13,568 bases of DNA, from positions 1-13,568 of the forward strand of contig SFEA01000053.1 of NCBI GenBank assembly GCA_004557385.1. Reading direction: 5' to 3'. The position numbers and the translations under genes are program-made. Position 1 is the first letter of the stretch. The number at the start of each line of letters is the position of its first letter. The DNA is from Bacteroidales bacterium. GTDB taxonomy: Bacteria > Bacteroidota > Bacteroidia > Bacteroidales > Muribaculaceae. Below, piece by piece: positions 6,460 to 13,568 of this stretch. The notes under the pieces were generated by a model. That model ran no database searches, was not told where the DNA came from, and saw only the letters and a list, made by a program, of their open reading frames with translations.

Positions 6460-7087
6460 CCTCCAACCGAGCCACAGCCCCCGATAGCCCACCCGCTGTA
6501 GCAATAGAATAAATCGAAGTCTTTAGTGCAATATACTGTTCAAGGATTCTTTTTACTCTCAGTTTGTCGGCATAGTCAAAAAGCAGGGAAAGATTTCTGT
6601 CAGGTAGTGCCAGATAACTGTTTACCACTTCGGCACAAACGTCCATACCGACCTTGTTGCGGTATTTTATGGCATCACATACACACCGCTCCTTATTATA
6701 TATCTGTATGCGATAGCCGCTGACTATCTGTTCTTCGATACCTATGTCAAACATCGTGTCAGTGATGTGATGCAGTACAACCTTGGGGAAGACAGGGAGA
6801 GTGACTTTCCTGCCTCTTTTCACGGCAATGTGGTAGGCTTGTGGCAGCGAGGTTGTAAGCCCATGCACGTTCAATGCGGAGAAAAGGCACAGCACCCCAC
6901 CCGGAACAATGGCTTCCACATCTATCATCGTGTCAGCCAACTGTTCGGCTGTGGCATATACTCCGCGCTTGATGCGTACCGTATCACCATCACGCACGCT
7001 GTCCAGCAGTTTGTAGTATGCTGCCCGTCCTTCTTCCTTTGCCATTCCTGAGGAGGTAAAACTGTTGCTGTATCTCTTGCCTTCCAT
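6428..7087 (-). CDS. AbiEi-type antitoxin / transcriptional repressor, without toxin partner
   Basis: The 219-residue product resembles the antitoxin of type IV AbiE toxin-antitoxin systems. It has an N-terminal winged-helix region with the wing-like VRIKRGVYA (37-45), then the family's core GGVLCLFSALNVHGLTT (63-79) and a KERCVCDAIKYR segment (132-143) where relatives usually have an ERT-x-D motif. Known AbiEi proteins repress their own operon through inverted repeats and counteract the AbiEii nucleotidyltransferase toxin. No AbiEii gene is in this window: downstream is the convergent GNAT gene and upstream is the AlgH-family gene. The last 15 or so residues (from about 205) are encoded by the direct-repeat segment and are rich in Gly and Cys, so the native stop may have been lost. 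The start at 7087 follows a promoter and palindrome. A second Met at residue 15 is an alternative start. The family call is fairly sure; function as a lone gene is unknown. Confidence 0.75.
   Translation of the reverse strand: MEGKRYSNSFTSSGMAKEEGRAAYYKLLDSVRDGDTVRIKRGVYATAEQLADTMIDVEAIVPGGVLCLFSALNVHGLTTSLPQAYHIAVKRGRKVTLPVFPKVVLHHITDTMFDIGIEEQIVSGYRIQIYNKERCVCDAIKYRNKVGMDVCAEVVNSYLALPDRNLSLLFDYADKLRVKRILEQYIALKTSIYSIATAGGLSGAVARLEARGSVGGCGC
6444..6457 (+). repeat. 14-base direct repeat, left copy, with a partial tandem copy
   Basis: CCAACCGAGCCTCT here is identical to 7201-7214. A shorter copy, CCAACCGAGCC, follows at 6463-6473. The full copies lie on either side of the AbiEi coding body, so they could be a target duplication or recombination site of the segment that carries it. 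Confidence 0.6.
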
Positions 7088-7107
7088 GCCTTTATACTTT
7101 ATTCTGT

Positions 7108-7151
7108 GTACAAAGATACTACATTTATTTATAATTGTAGTTGATTTGTAC
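7108..7151. promoter_or_regulatory. Interrupted palindrome over the AbiEi promoter, candidate operator
   Basis: GTACAAA (7108-7114) pairs with TTTGTAC (7145-7151), and ACTACA (7118-7123) pairs with TGTAGT (7136-7141), all about the same centre. Thirteen of 16 arm positions match. On the minus strand TATCTTTG (7118-7111) inside it is a full TAnnTTTG -7 box for the AbiEi gene, though no clear -33 element is seen. AbiEi proteins are known to bind inverted repeats at their own promoter, so autorepression here is a reasonable inference. Confidence 0.6.
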
Positions 7152-7200
7152 GATAAAAATATGCTTGTTTGCCGTAATTATCGTGAAATTATGCATATTT

Positions 7201-7214
7201 CCAACCGAGCCTCT
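7201..7214 (+). repeat. 14-base direct repeat, right copy
   Basis: CCAACCGAGCCTCT, identical to 6444-6457. It lies between the AT-rich AbiEi control region, which ends in ATTT, and the stop of the AlgH-family gene. Confidence 0.6.
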
Positions 7215-7232
7215 GACCCCCAATTGGATGGG

Positions 7233-7829
7233 TTAGTTCATCGAAAGGTCGGAAGGCCAATTCTTCCACATTTTGTAGCGTTCGCCCAAGCGAGTGACCA
7301 ATTGCTGCCAAATGTCTTCGTGGCGGTTGCTCAGCACGAGTGCGCTGTCGACGTCGTAGCTTACAGCCCAATCGTGCATGCCAATTTCGGCGTTGAGCTG
7401 CGAAGCCGCCCAACCGCTGTAGCCCAGCATAAATTTCACGTTGCCGTTGACCGGTGCGCCGCTGTTGATGTAGCGCTTCATGGCGTCGTAGCTGCCGCCC
7501 ACAAACATGCCGTTGCCAATTGGCTTCGCGTCGGTGATGATGTCGCCCAAAGTGTGGATGTAAAACAGCAGTTCGGTGTTCACCGGACCGCCAAGATACA
7601 GCGGAATATCCTCGTCGGTTAGCAGCCCGTCGATGGCTTCGTTGAGGGTTAAGCCCGACGGTTTGTTGATAATCAGCCCCATCGAGCCGCGTTTGCTGTG
7701 GTTTACGGTGATGATTGCCGCGCGGCTGAAGCAAGTGTCGTCAACCGTGGGCTTGGCGATGAGCAGCGCTCCGCGTTGCGGTTCGGGCTGCACGTCGTCG
7801 AGATGGAATATGTCGTCAATCTCTTTCAT
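7233..7829 (-). CDS. YqgE/AlgH family protein (DUF179)
   Basis: The 198-residue product has the family's marks in order: GSMGLIINKPSG (48-59), LYLGGPV (77-83), GMFVGGSYD (107-115) and MLGYSGWAASQLNAEI (134-149), then Trp154. The length is usual. The molecular role is not settled; AlgH was linked to alginate regulation in Pseudomonas, but the family is widespread in bacteria that make no alginate, so the name says little here. No signal peptide is seen. It is divergent from the threonine operon. The ATG lies almost directly below its promoter, giving a very short or absent leader. No Met near the N-terminus offers a better start. Confidence 0.88.
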   Translation of the reverse strand: MKEIDDIFHLDDVQPEPQRGALLIAKPTVDDTCFSRAAIITVNHSKRGSMGLIINKPSGLTLNEAIDGLLTDEDIPLYLGGPVNTELLFYIHTLGDIITDAKPIGNGMFVGGSYDAMKRYINSGAPVNGNVKFMLGYSGWAASQLNAEIGMHDWAVSYDVDSALVLSNRHEDIWQQLVTRLGERYKMWKNWPSDLSMN

Positions 7830-7836
7830 ATCACTG

Positions 7837-7867
7837 CAAATTTAGCGATTCTTGCGGTTATTGTCAA
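7837..7867 (-). promoter_or_regulatory. Promoter of the AlgH-family gene
   Basis: On the minus strand TAAATTTG (7844-7837) is a full -7 match, with TTG (7867-7865) 20 bases upstream. The -7 box ends only seven bases before the ATG, so transcription should begin at or within a few bases of the start codon. Confidence 0.65.
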
Positions 7868-8197
7868 GCATATTGTATAGGCTTAAATGCAAACGGGAGG
7901 CGAAAATACTACGACGCTATCCGCCATCACACACAACCATGGCGCTACGGCGTGCCAGGCAATCTGGCGAATGGCGCACTGGCGCAGGCATCCACAGAAT
8001 AATCTGAAGTTTGTTGCATTTCGATTAATTGTGCAATTGGAATGGCTGTTTTGCCGACAATTTGCAATGCTTATTCACGAAAAATTATTACCTTTGCGCG
8101 GAATTTTATGTTTCTGGTTGAACAGCCGTGCTGTGATGCTTAGGCTGATGACTATGAGAGAATACATTTAGTTAATACATATAATTGATAACGTTAA
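7868..8197 (+). promoter_or_regulatory. Intergenic region and leader of the threonine operon
   Basis: TACCTTTG at 8089-8096 is a full -7 match for the threonine operon; its -33 element is weak (a TTTG at 8061-8064 is spaced 24 bases away). The leader would be about 95 bases with no strong ribosome site. It includes a small hairpin ACAGC-CGT-GCTGT (8122-8134) and two tiny frames (8108-8140 and 8136-8171). Neither is rich in Thr or Ile codons, and no terminator-like stem with a T-run is seen, so classical attenuation is not supported. Upstream, AATTG-TG-CAATT (8027-8038) is a small palindrome that could bind a regulator. Bases 7868-8020 show nothing else I can support. Confidence 0.5.
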
Positions 8198-10633
8198 ATG
8201 AAGGTATTGAAGTTTGGAGGCACGTCGGTTGGCACAGTTGAAAGCCTGCGCAACGTGAAAAAGATTGTTGAAAGCATCGACGAGCAGGTGGTTGTGGTGG
8301 TATCGGCACTTGGTGGCATCACCGATAAGTTGATTAACACTGCACTTCAGGCATCGACGGGCGACATGAGCTATTTGCAGCAGTATGCCGAGATTGTAAC
8401 GCGTCACAACGATGTGATTGCCGGCATGGTGCCGCCCGAAAGGCAAGCCGAGGTGCATGCCGTTGCCGACCCGTTGCTTGAAGAGCTGGGTAATATCTTT
8501 CGCGGCATTGCGCTGATAAAGGACCTCAGCGACCGCACTCGCGACATCGTGGTGAGCTATGGCGAGCGCTTGTCGAGCGCCATCATTGCTCGCATTATCA
8601 ACGGTGCCACTCACTTCGATTCGCGCCAATTCATTCGCACCACCACTCAGTTTGGCAAACATCTAGCTGACCTTGAGCTCACCGAGAAGCTTGTGAAGCA
8701 GACGCTCGGCTCGTTTAAGGGCAATGTGGCGTTGGTGCCGGGCTTCATTTCGTCGGACCGCAACTCGGGCGAAATCACCAACTTGGGTCGTGGCGGCAGC
8801 GACTACACTGCGGCGTTGATTGCTTCGGCGCTCGATGCTCGTACGCTTGAAATTTGGACCGATGTCGACGGCTTTATGACTGCCGACCCGCGCGTGATTT
8901 CGTCGGCGTATGTCATCGATAAGCTCACGTTTATCGAGGCTATGGAACTTTGCAACTTTGGCGCCAAGGTGGTGTATCCGCCAACAATCTACCCGGTTTT
9001 CCATAAGAATATTCCAATTTTAATAAAAAATACGTTCAATCCGTCGGCGCCTGGCACGCTCATTTCTGACGAAAACACTTCGGAGGGCAAAGCCATCAAG
9101 GGCATTTCGTCGATTAACGACACCTGCCTAATCACCCTCACCGGTTTTGGTATGGTGGGCGTGATTGGCATCAATTCGCGCATCTTCAATGCATTGGCTC
9201 GCAATGGCGTGAGCGTGTTCCTTGTGTCGCAGGCTTCATCGGAGCACAACACTTCGTTTGCTGTGAAGAATGCCGATGCCGAAAAGGCTGTGAAGGTGCT
9301 GCGCGAGGAGTTTGTAAACGAGCTTAGCACTGGCGACATCAGCGACATCACGGCTGAGCGCGACCTTGCCACCGTGGCTGTTGTGGGCGAGAACATGAAG
9401 CACACTCCGGGCATTGCCGGCAAGTTGTTCAACACGCTGGGCCGTAACGGCATCAATGTGATTGCTTGTGCGCAGGGTGCGTCGGAAACCAACATCTCGT
9501 TTGTGATTGATTTGGCTTATTTGCGCAAGGCGCTGAATGTGATTCACGACAGTTTTTTCTTGTCGGAAACGCAGGTGCTTAACTTGTTTATCACCGGCGT
9601 GGGAAACGTGGGAATGAGCCTGGTGAATCAAATTCACCAACAGCAGGAGAGCCTTAAGCGCGAAAAGTCGCTTGAGCTGCGTGTGGTGGGCATTGCCAAC
9701 TCTAAGAAGTGCATATTCGACCGCGATGGCCTCGACATTGGCAACGTGACGGCTTTGCTCGAAGGGGCTACTATTGCCGCCTCGGCAGAGAACATCAAGT
9801 CGGAGATTCTGAAAATGAACATCTTCAATTCGGTGTTTGTTGATTGCACAGCGAGTGCCGACATTGCCAGCATATATGGCGAGTTGCTCGACCACAACGT
9901 CAACGTGGTGGCTGCCAACAAGATTGCTGCCGCCTCGGACTATGCTTCGTACGACCGCCTCAAGCACATTGCTCACAAGCGCGATGTGAAGTATTTGTTC
10001 GAAACCAACGTTGGTGCCGGTCTGCCTATCATCAGCACCATAAACAACCTGCGCAACTCGGGCGACAAGATTCTGAAAATCGAGGCTGTGCTTTCAGGCA
10101 CAATCAATTTTATATTCAATTCGCTGTCGGCTGAAGTGCCTTTCAGTGAAACGGTGCGCATGGCTCACGCGCATGGCTATAGCGAGCCCGACCCGCGTGT
10201 CGACCTCAGTGGAAACGACGTGGCACGCAAAATCACCATCCTTGCCCGCGAATCGGGTTATGTGGTGGAGCAATCAGATGTCGTTAAAGAGTTGTTTGTG
10301 CCTGATGAATATTTCACCGGGTCGGTTGACGACTTCATGGCTCGTGTGCACGAGTTAGATGCCTCAATCGAGGCTATGCGTCAAAAGGCTGAAAGCCGTA
10401 ACTGCAAGATTCGCTTTGTGGCTTCGCTTGAGGATGGCAAGCTCACCATCGGTTTGCGCGAGGTGGACATGAACAGCCCGTTCTTTGCCCTCGAAGGTAG
10501 CACAAATGTGATTCTCATCACCACCGACCGTTACCACGAATTCCCGATGGAAATTAAGGGCTACGGAGCAGGCGCCGAGGTGACTGCTGCCGGCGTGTTT
10601 GCCGATATAATTAGCATCGCCAACATTCGCTAA
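8198..10633 (+). CDS. thrA: Bifunctional aspartate kinase / homoserine dehydrogenase
   Basis: It catalyses the first and third steps from aspartate to homoserine: phosphorylation of aspartate by ATP, and NAD(P)H-dependent reduction of aspartate semialdehyde. The 811 residues match the usual size. The kinase domain (1-295) has KFGGTS (5-10), SYGERLS (120-126) and GRGGSDYTA (197-205). Two ACT domains follow (about 312-375 and 392-455), the usual site of threonine feedback. The dehydrogenase domain (about 460-811) has the nucleotide loop GVGNVG (467-472), AANKIA (572-577), the LSGTINFIFN segment (632-641) and the EPDPRVDLSGNDVARK signature (663-678). All parts are intact. The start matches the conserved MKVLKFGGTS beginning. 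It is the first gene of the operon, 66 bases before the next. Feedback by threonine is inferred from the ACT domains; whether this enzyme is threonine-sensitive is not shown. Confidence 0.97.
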   Translation: MKVLKFGGTSVGTVESLRNVKKIVESIDEQVVVVVSALGGITDKLINTALQASTGDMSYLQQYAEIVTRHNDVIAGMVPPERQAEVHAVADPLLEELGNIFRGIALIKDLSDRTRDIVVSYGERLSSAIIARIINGATHFDSRQFIRTTTQFGKHLADLELTEKLVKQTLGSFKGNVALVPGFISSDRNSGEITNLGRGGSDYTAALIASALDARTLEIWTDVDGFMTADPRVISSAYVIDKLTFIEAMELCNFGAKVVYPPTIYPVFHKNIPILIKNTFNPSAPGTLISDENTSEGKAIKGISSINDTCLITLTGFGMVGVIGINSRIFNALARNGVSVFLVSQASSEHNTSFAVKNADAEKAVKVLREEFVNELSTGDISDITAERDLATVAVVGENMKHTPGIAGKLFNTLGRNGINVIACAQGASETNISFVIDLAYLRKALNVIHDSFFLSETQVLNLFITGVGNVGMSLVNQIHQQQESLKREKSLELRVVGIANSKKCIFDRDGLDIGNVTALLEGATIAASAENIKSEILKMNIFNSVFVDCTASADIASIYGELLDHNVNVVAANKIAAASDYASYDRLKHIAHKRDVKYLFETNVGAGLPIISTINNLRNSGDKILKIEAVLSGTINFIFNSLSAEVPFSETVRMAHAHGYSEPDPRVDLSGNDVARKITILARESGYVVEQSDVVKELFVPDEYFTGSVDDFMARVHELDASIEAMRQKAESRNCKIRFVASLEDGKLTIGLREVDMNSPFFALEGSTNVILITTDRYHEFPMEIKGYGAGAEVTAAGVFADIISIANIR

Positions 10634-10684
10634 GCAGCTTTTGCTGTGGGCGTTACAGCCGGTTGCGTTGTTATTATAAAAATA

Positions 10685-10690
10685 AAAAGG
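10685..10690 (+). promoter_or_regulatory. Ribosome site that fixes the apgM-like start
   Basis: AAAAGG ends nine bases before the ATG at 10700. The frame stays open back to an ATG at 10646, but the extra 18 residues do not resemble the family and that ATG has no ribosome site, so 10700 is preferred. Confidence 0.6.
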
Positions 10691-10699
10691 AATTCAGTA

Positions 10700-11911
10700 A
10701 TGAAACACATAATAATTCTTGGCGATGGAATGGCCGACGAGCCGCTTGCTCAGTTGGGTGGTCGCACGCCGTTGCAGGTTGCCGTGAAGCCCACCATCGA
10801 CCGCCTTGCCAAAGAAGGCCGATGCGGCATGCTGCACACGGTGCCCGATGGCTATCATCCGGGCAGCGAGGTGGCGCACCTGTCGCTGCTGGGCTACGAT
10901 TTGCCGAGCGTATTCGAAGGGCGCGGCTCGCTTGAGGCTGCCAGCATGGGCGTCGACATCGAGCCGGGCGAAATGGCTATGCGCTGCAATCTCATCTGCG
11001 TTGAAGATGGCAAGATTAAGAACCATTCGGCAGGACACATCACCGATGCCGAAGCGGCTCAACTAATCGATTATCTCAACGAGCAGCTTGGCGACGACGA
11101 CGTGCGCTTTTATGGCGGCGTGTCGTATCGCCATCTGCTGAAGATTCGCGGCGGCGACAAGCGCATTGTTTGCACTCCGCCTCACGATGTGCCGGGAACA
11201 CCGTTTGCTCAAGTGCTGGTGAAACCTGCAGTCGACGAGGCTGCCGACACCGCCACGCGCATCAATCAGCTGATAATCAAGTCGCAAGAGATTTTGCCTT
11301 TACACCCGGTAAATCGCCGCCGTGCTGCTGAAGGCAAGGATATGGCTAACAGCATTTGGCCGTGGTCGGCTGGTTATCGCCCGAAAATGCGCACGCTGAG
11401 CGATTTGTTCGGCATAGGACGTGGTGCTGTGATTTCGGCAGTCGACCTTATTCGTGGCATAGGCATCTATTCAGGACTCGAACCGATTATCGTGCCCGGC
11501 GCAACGGGGCTCTACGACACTAACTACGAGGGCAAGGCGCAAGCTGCCATCGATGCCTTGCGTGGCGATTACGATTTCGTGTTTTTGCACCTCGAGGCAA
11601 GCGACGAGGCTGGCCACGAAGGTAATGCCGAGCTGAAGGTGAAAACGGTGGAATATCTCGATAGTCGCATCTGCCGACCCATCGTTGAGGCTGTTGAAAA
11701 GATGCCGTTCCCTGTTGCCATTTCGGTGCTGCCCGACCATCCCACGCCCTGCAGTGTGCGCACCCACACTGCCGATGCCGTGCCGTTCGTGATTTGCCGC
11801 CCCGGCGATGAACCCGACAGCGTGACGTGCTACGACGAGTTTGCTGCCCGCAATGGCTGCTATGGCACTCTCAGCGGCGACCAATACATCAGAGAATTTT
11901 TGAATCGTTAA
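10700..11911 (+). CDS. ApgM-like phosphoglycerate mutase family protein, probable alternative homoserine kinase
   Basis: The 403-residue member of the alkaline-phosphatase superfamily belongs to the archaeal-type cofactor-independent phosphoglycerate mutase group (COG3635). Metal and phosphate residues are visible: ILGDGMAD with Asp9, GSEVAHLSLLGYD with Ser56, HLEASDEAGHEG with Asp302 and His306, PDHPTP with Asp346 and His347, and THTADAVPF with His356. Family annotation of this group in Bacteroides relatives and deltaproteobacteria includes an alternative homoserine kinase. The position between thrA and thrC, with no GHMP-type thrB in the operon, fits that job: homoserine to O-phosphohomoserine, the substrate of ThrC. 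It is 26 bases before thrC. The superfamily is certain; the kinase role is inference from context, and true mutase activity remains possible. Confidence 0.92.
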   Translation: MKHIIILGDGMADEPLAQLGGRTPLQVAVKPTIDRLAKEGRCGMLHTVPDGYHPGSEVAHLSLLGYDLPSVFEGRGSLEAASMGVDIEPGEMAMRCNLICVEDGKIKNHSAGHITDAEAAQLIDYLNEQLGDDDVRFYGGVSYRHLLKIRGGDKRIVCTPPHDVPGTPFAQVLVKPAVDEAADTATRINQLIIKSQEILPLHPVNRRRAAEGKDMANSIWPWSAGYRPKMRTLSDLFGIGRGAVISAVDLIRGIGIYSGLEPIIVPGATGLYDTNYEGKAQAAIDALRGDYDFVFLHLEASDEAGHEGNAELKVKTVEYLDSRICRPIVEAVEKMPFPVAISVLPDHPTPCSVRTHTADAVPFVICRPGDEPDSVTCYDEFAARNGCYGTLSGDQYIREFLNR

Positions 11912-11937
11912 GTGTAATTTTTTTCTTATATATAATA

Positions 11938-13248
11938 ATGAAATATTACAGCACAAATGGCAAAACGCAAATGGTGACGCTCGCCGAAGCGGTGGTGAAA
12001 GGCCTCGCTGCCGACCGCGGCTTGTTCATGCCTGAGCACATTGGCAAAATGCCAAAAGCTTTTTTCAATAACATCAGTTCGATGTCGCTTCAAGAAATGT
12101 CGTTTGCTGTGGCATATATGTTGTTTGGCGATGATATCGACAGCGATGATTTGAAGCATATTGTCAGCGACACTCTCAACTTCGACATCCCTTTGGTGAA
12201 GGTCGACGACCAACGCTATTCGCTTGAACTGTTCCACGGCCCTACGTTGGCGTTCAAGGATGTAGGTGCGCGTTTCATGGCGCGTCTGCTCGGGCATTTC
12301 AACCGTCAAAATGGAGAGGACCGCATGGTTAATGTGCTGGTGGCTACTTCGGGCGACACGGGCGGTGCCGTTGCTAACGGTTTCCTTAATGTGCCTGGTG
12401 TGAGGGTGTTTGTGCTATATCCTTCGGGCAAGGTGAGCCGCATTCAAGAGGCTCAATTCACCACGTTGGGCAACAACATCACCGCCATTGAGGTCAACGG
12501 CACGTTCGACGATTGTCAGGCTTTGGTTAAGAGCGCTTTCATGGACAAGGAACTCAACTCGCACATGATGCTCACCAGCGCCAACAGCATTAATGTGGCG
12601 CGTTTCCTGCCGCAGATGTTCTATTATTTCTATGCCTATGCCCAACTGATGAAGGCTGGTGAGGACTTGAACAATATTGTTGTGGCGGTGCCAAGCGGCA
12701 ACTTTGGCAACATCACCGCCGGACTGATTGCCAAGTTTATGGGCTTGCCGGTGAAGCGATTCATTGCTGCCAACAATCGCAACGATGTGGTGTACAACTA
12801 TCTGCAAACCGGTGTATATACCCCTAAACCTTCGGTGGCTACCATTGCCAACGCTATGGATGTGGGCGACCCAAGCAACTTTGCTCGTATCTTAGACCTC
12901 TATCACAATTCTTGGGAGGCAATAAAGGCTGAAATTTCGGGATTCACTTACACCGACGAACAGATTGCACAGACTTTGGCTGACGTTTATCGCCAGCGAG
13001 GCTACTTGCTCGACCCGCATGGTGCTGTTGCCTATCGCAGTTTGCAGGAGGGCTTGCAGCCCGGCGAGGTGGGTGTGATGCTCGAAACGGCTCACCCTGC
13101 CAAGTTTAAGTCGGTGGTCGACAGCATCATTGGCGAGGACATCGACATCCCACAACGCCTGGCTGCCTTTATGGAGAACCCAAAGCAAAGCGTGCGCATG
13201 CCATCGGCTTTTGGCCCGTTCAAGCAATATTTGCTGTCGAAAGCTTAA
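11938..13248 (+). CDS. thrC: Threonine synthase
   Basis: This pyridoxal-phosphate enzyme converts O-phosphohomoserine to threonine, the last step of the pathway. The 436-residue protein has the N-terminal MKYYSTNG typical of the family, the cofactor lysine in GPTLAFKD (Lys107), ATSGDTGGA (136-144) for phosphate contact, and SGNFGN (253-258). The length is normal for the shorter bacterial type. The frame is open back to 11827, inside the preceding gene, but those 37 residues are unlike the family, so the ATG at 11938 is the start. The 26-base gap before it is almost only A and T, with no Shine-Dalgarno, as often in Bacteroidota. It ends the operon; a strong terminator follows. Confidence 0.97.
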   Translation: MKYYSTNGKTQMVTLAEAVVKGLAADRGLFMPEHIGKMPKAFFNNISSMSLQEMSFAVAYMLFGDDIDSDDLKHIVSDTLNFDIPLVKVDDQRYSLELFHGPTLAFKDVGARFMARLLGHFNRQNGEDRMVNVLVATSGDTGGAVANGFLNVPGVRVFVLYPSGKVSRIQEAQFTTLGNNITAIEVNGTFDDCQALVKSAFMDKELNSHMMLTSANSINVARFLPQMFYYFYAYAQLMKAGEDLNNIVVAVPSGNFGNITAGLIAKFMGLPVKRFIAANNRNDVVYNYLQTGVYTPKPSVATIANAMDVGDPSNFARILDLYHNSWEAIKAEISGFTYTDEQIAQTLADVYRQRGYLLDPHGAVAYRSLQEGLQPGEVGVMLETAHPAKFKSVVDSIIGEDIDIPQRLAAFMENPKQSVRMPSAFGPFKQYLLSKA

Positions 13249-13271
13249 GGCGTTATTGTAATAAATACATT

Positions 13272-13308
13272 AAAGGGCGAGACCAGAAATCGGTTTCGCT
13301 CTTTTTTT
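13272..13308 (+). terminator. Intrinsic terminator of the threonine operon
   Basis: AAAGGGCGAGACC (13272-13284) pairs along all 13 positions, two as G-U, with GGTTTCGCTCTTT (13292-13304) around a seven-base loop. It merges into a T-run to 13308. Confidence 0.9.
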
Positions 13309-13398
13309 GTTGAAAATTTTTTTGAGGTGTAACGGGCTGATTTGTGGGGAGTTGAGGCGGAGGGTGTGAAAATAATCTGAAAAAATATTGCGAAAGAT

Positions 13399-13429
13399 TT
13401 TGCCAATTCGGGGAAAAGGTGTAATTTTG
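13399..13429 (+). promoter_or_regulatory. Strong promoter, probably of an rRNA operon
   Basis: TTTG (13399-13402), 19 bases, TAATTTTG (13422-13429): both boxes and the spacing match the Bacteroidota consensus. The stretch just upstream (13368-13398) is A-rich, like an UP element. It is the best promoter in the window. Confidence 0.7.
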
Positions 13430-13568
13430 CACTCGCTTTCGGGAACGACGGGGCATGAGCACCGAGGGTAACGGAAGCGGAAAGGTCATTGAAATTCTTG
13501 CAAACAAGACGAAAGTAGTACGAAGGAAAAGATTTGAGACAAGGTGACAAAGACAATGTCGAGAAGAA
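13430..13568 (+). other. Probable leader of a 16S rRNA transcript (continues beyond the window)
   Basis: No open frame of any size follows the promoter. The sequence has the look of Bacteroidales rRNA leaders: a GGTCATTGAAATTCTTG segment (13484-13500), then purine-rich AAGTAGTACGAAGGAAAAG (13513-13531). The 16S gene itself is not reached. Between the terminator and the promoter (13309-13398) I see no gene. Another stable RNA is an alternative. Confidence 0.5.

Noticed and set aside
7887..8171. Frame beginning MQTGGENTTTLSAIT, Thr-rich at the start, as a threonine leader peptide
   Set aside because: It starts upstream of the predicted operon promoter, has no -7 box of its own, runs on for 94 codons of unlikely composition and has no attenuator hairpin after it.
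8168..10161. Minus-strand frames inside thrA
   Set aside because: They are shadows of the strongly biased codon use of the real gene on the plus strand.
10646..10699. Eighteen-residue extension of the ApgM-like protein
   Set aside because: The family begins at MKHIIILGDGM and a ribosome site fits the ATG at 10700.
11827..11937. Thirty-seven-residue extension of threonine synthase overlapping the previous gene
   Set aside because: It is the out-of-frame shadow of the ApgM-like gene; MKYYSTNG is the conserved family start.

Overview
The window looks like chromosomal DNA of a Bacteroidota member, most likely order Bacteroidales (Muribaculaceae- or Prevotella-like; the family is a guess). Support comes from repeated promoters of the Bacteroidota type (TTG/TTTG, 19-20 bases, TAnnTTTG), mostly weak Shine-Dalgarno sequences, and the gene order thrA - phosphoglycerate-mutase-like gene - thrC, which is typical of Bacteroides relatives.

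Region by region. 1-396 has no gene and holds an array of hairpin repeats, two direct copies followed by inverted ones. 397-4596 is an AT-rich pair read rightwards from one promoter: an HNH endonuclease and a 1078-residue protein joining a phospholipase-D-type nuclease domain, an SF2 helicase and a C-terminal DUF3427-like region. This is the best candidate for a little-described defence system. 4597-4861 holds a possible 19-codon ORF and a strong hairpin that resembles the repeats left of the pair. 4862-5686 (minus) is a type II pantothenate kinase, divergent from a GNAT acetyltransferase (5911-6459). 6428-7087 (minus) is a lone AbiEi-type antitoxin with no toxin gene beside it, bounded by a 14-base direct repeat, with a large palindrome over its likely promoter. 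7233-7829 (minus) is a YqgE/AlgH-family gene with a nearly leaderless promoter. 8198-13248 is a threonine operon: thrA (aspartate kinase/homoserine dehydrogenase), an apgM-like gene that probably supplies homoserine kinase, and thrC. A clear terminator follows. The last 170 bases carry a near-consensus promoter and what looks like the leader of an rRNA operon whose 16S gene would start just beyond the window.

How it fits together: the right half is core metabolism (aspartate to threonine) beside core genes. The left half and the AbiEi gene look like accessory insertions. Base composition differs sharply: I counted 15 G/C of 60 at 541-600 and 24 of 60 at 2461-2520, against 36 of 60 at 8761-8820 in thrA. 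The accessory pair is bracketed by related palindromes and the AbiEi gene by a direct repeat.
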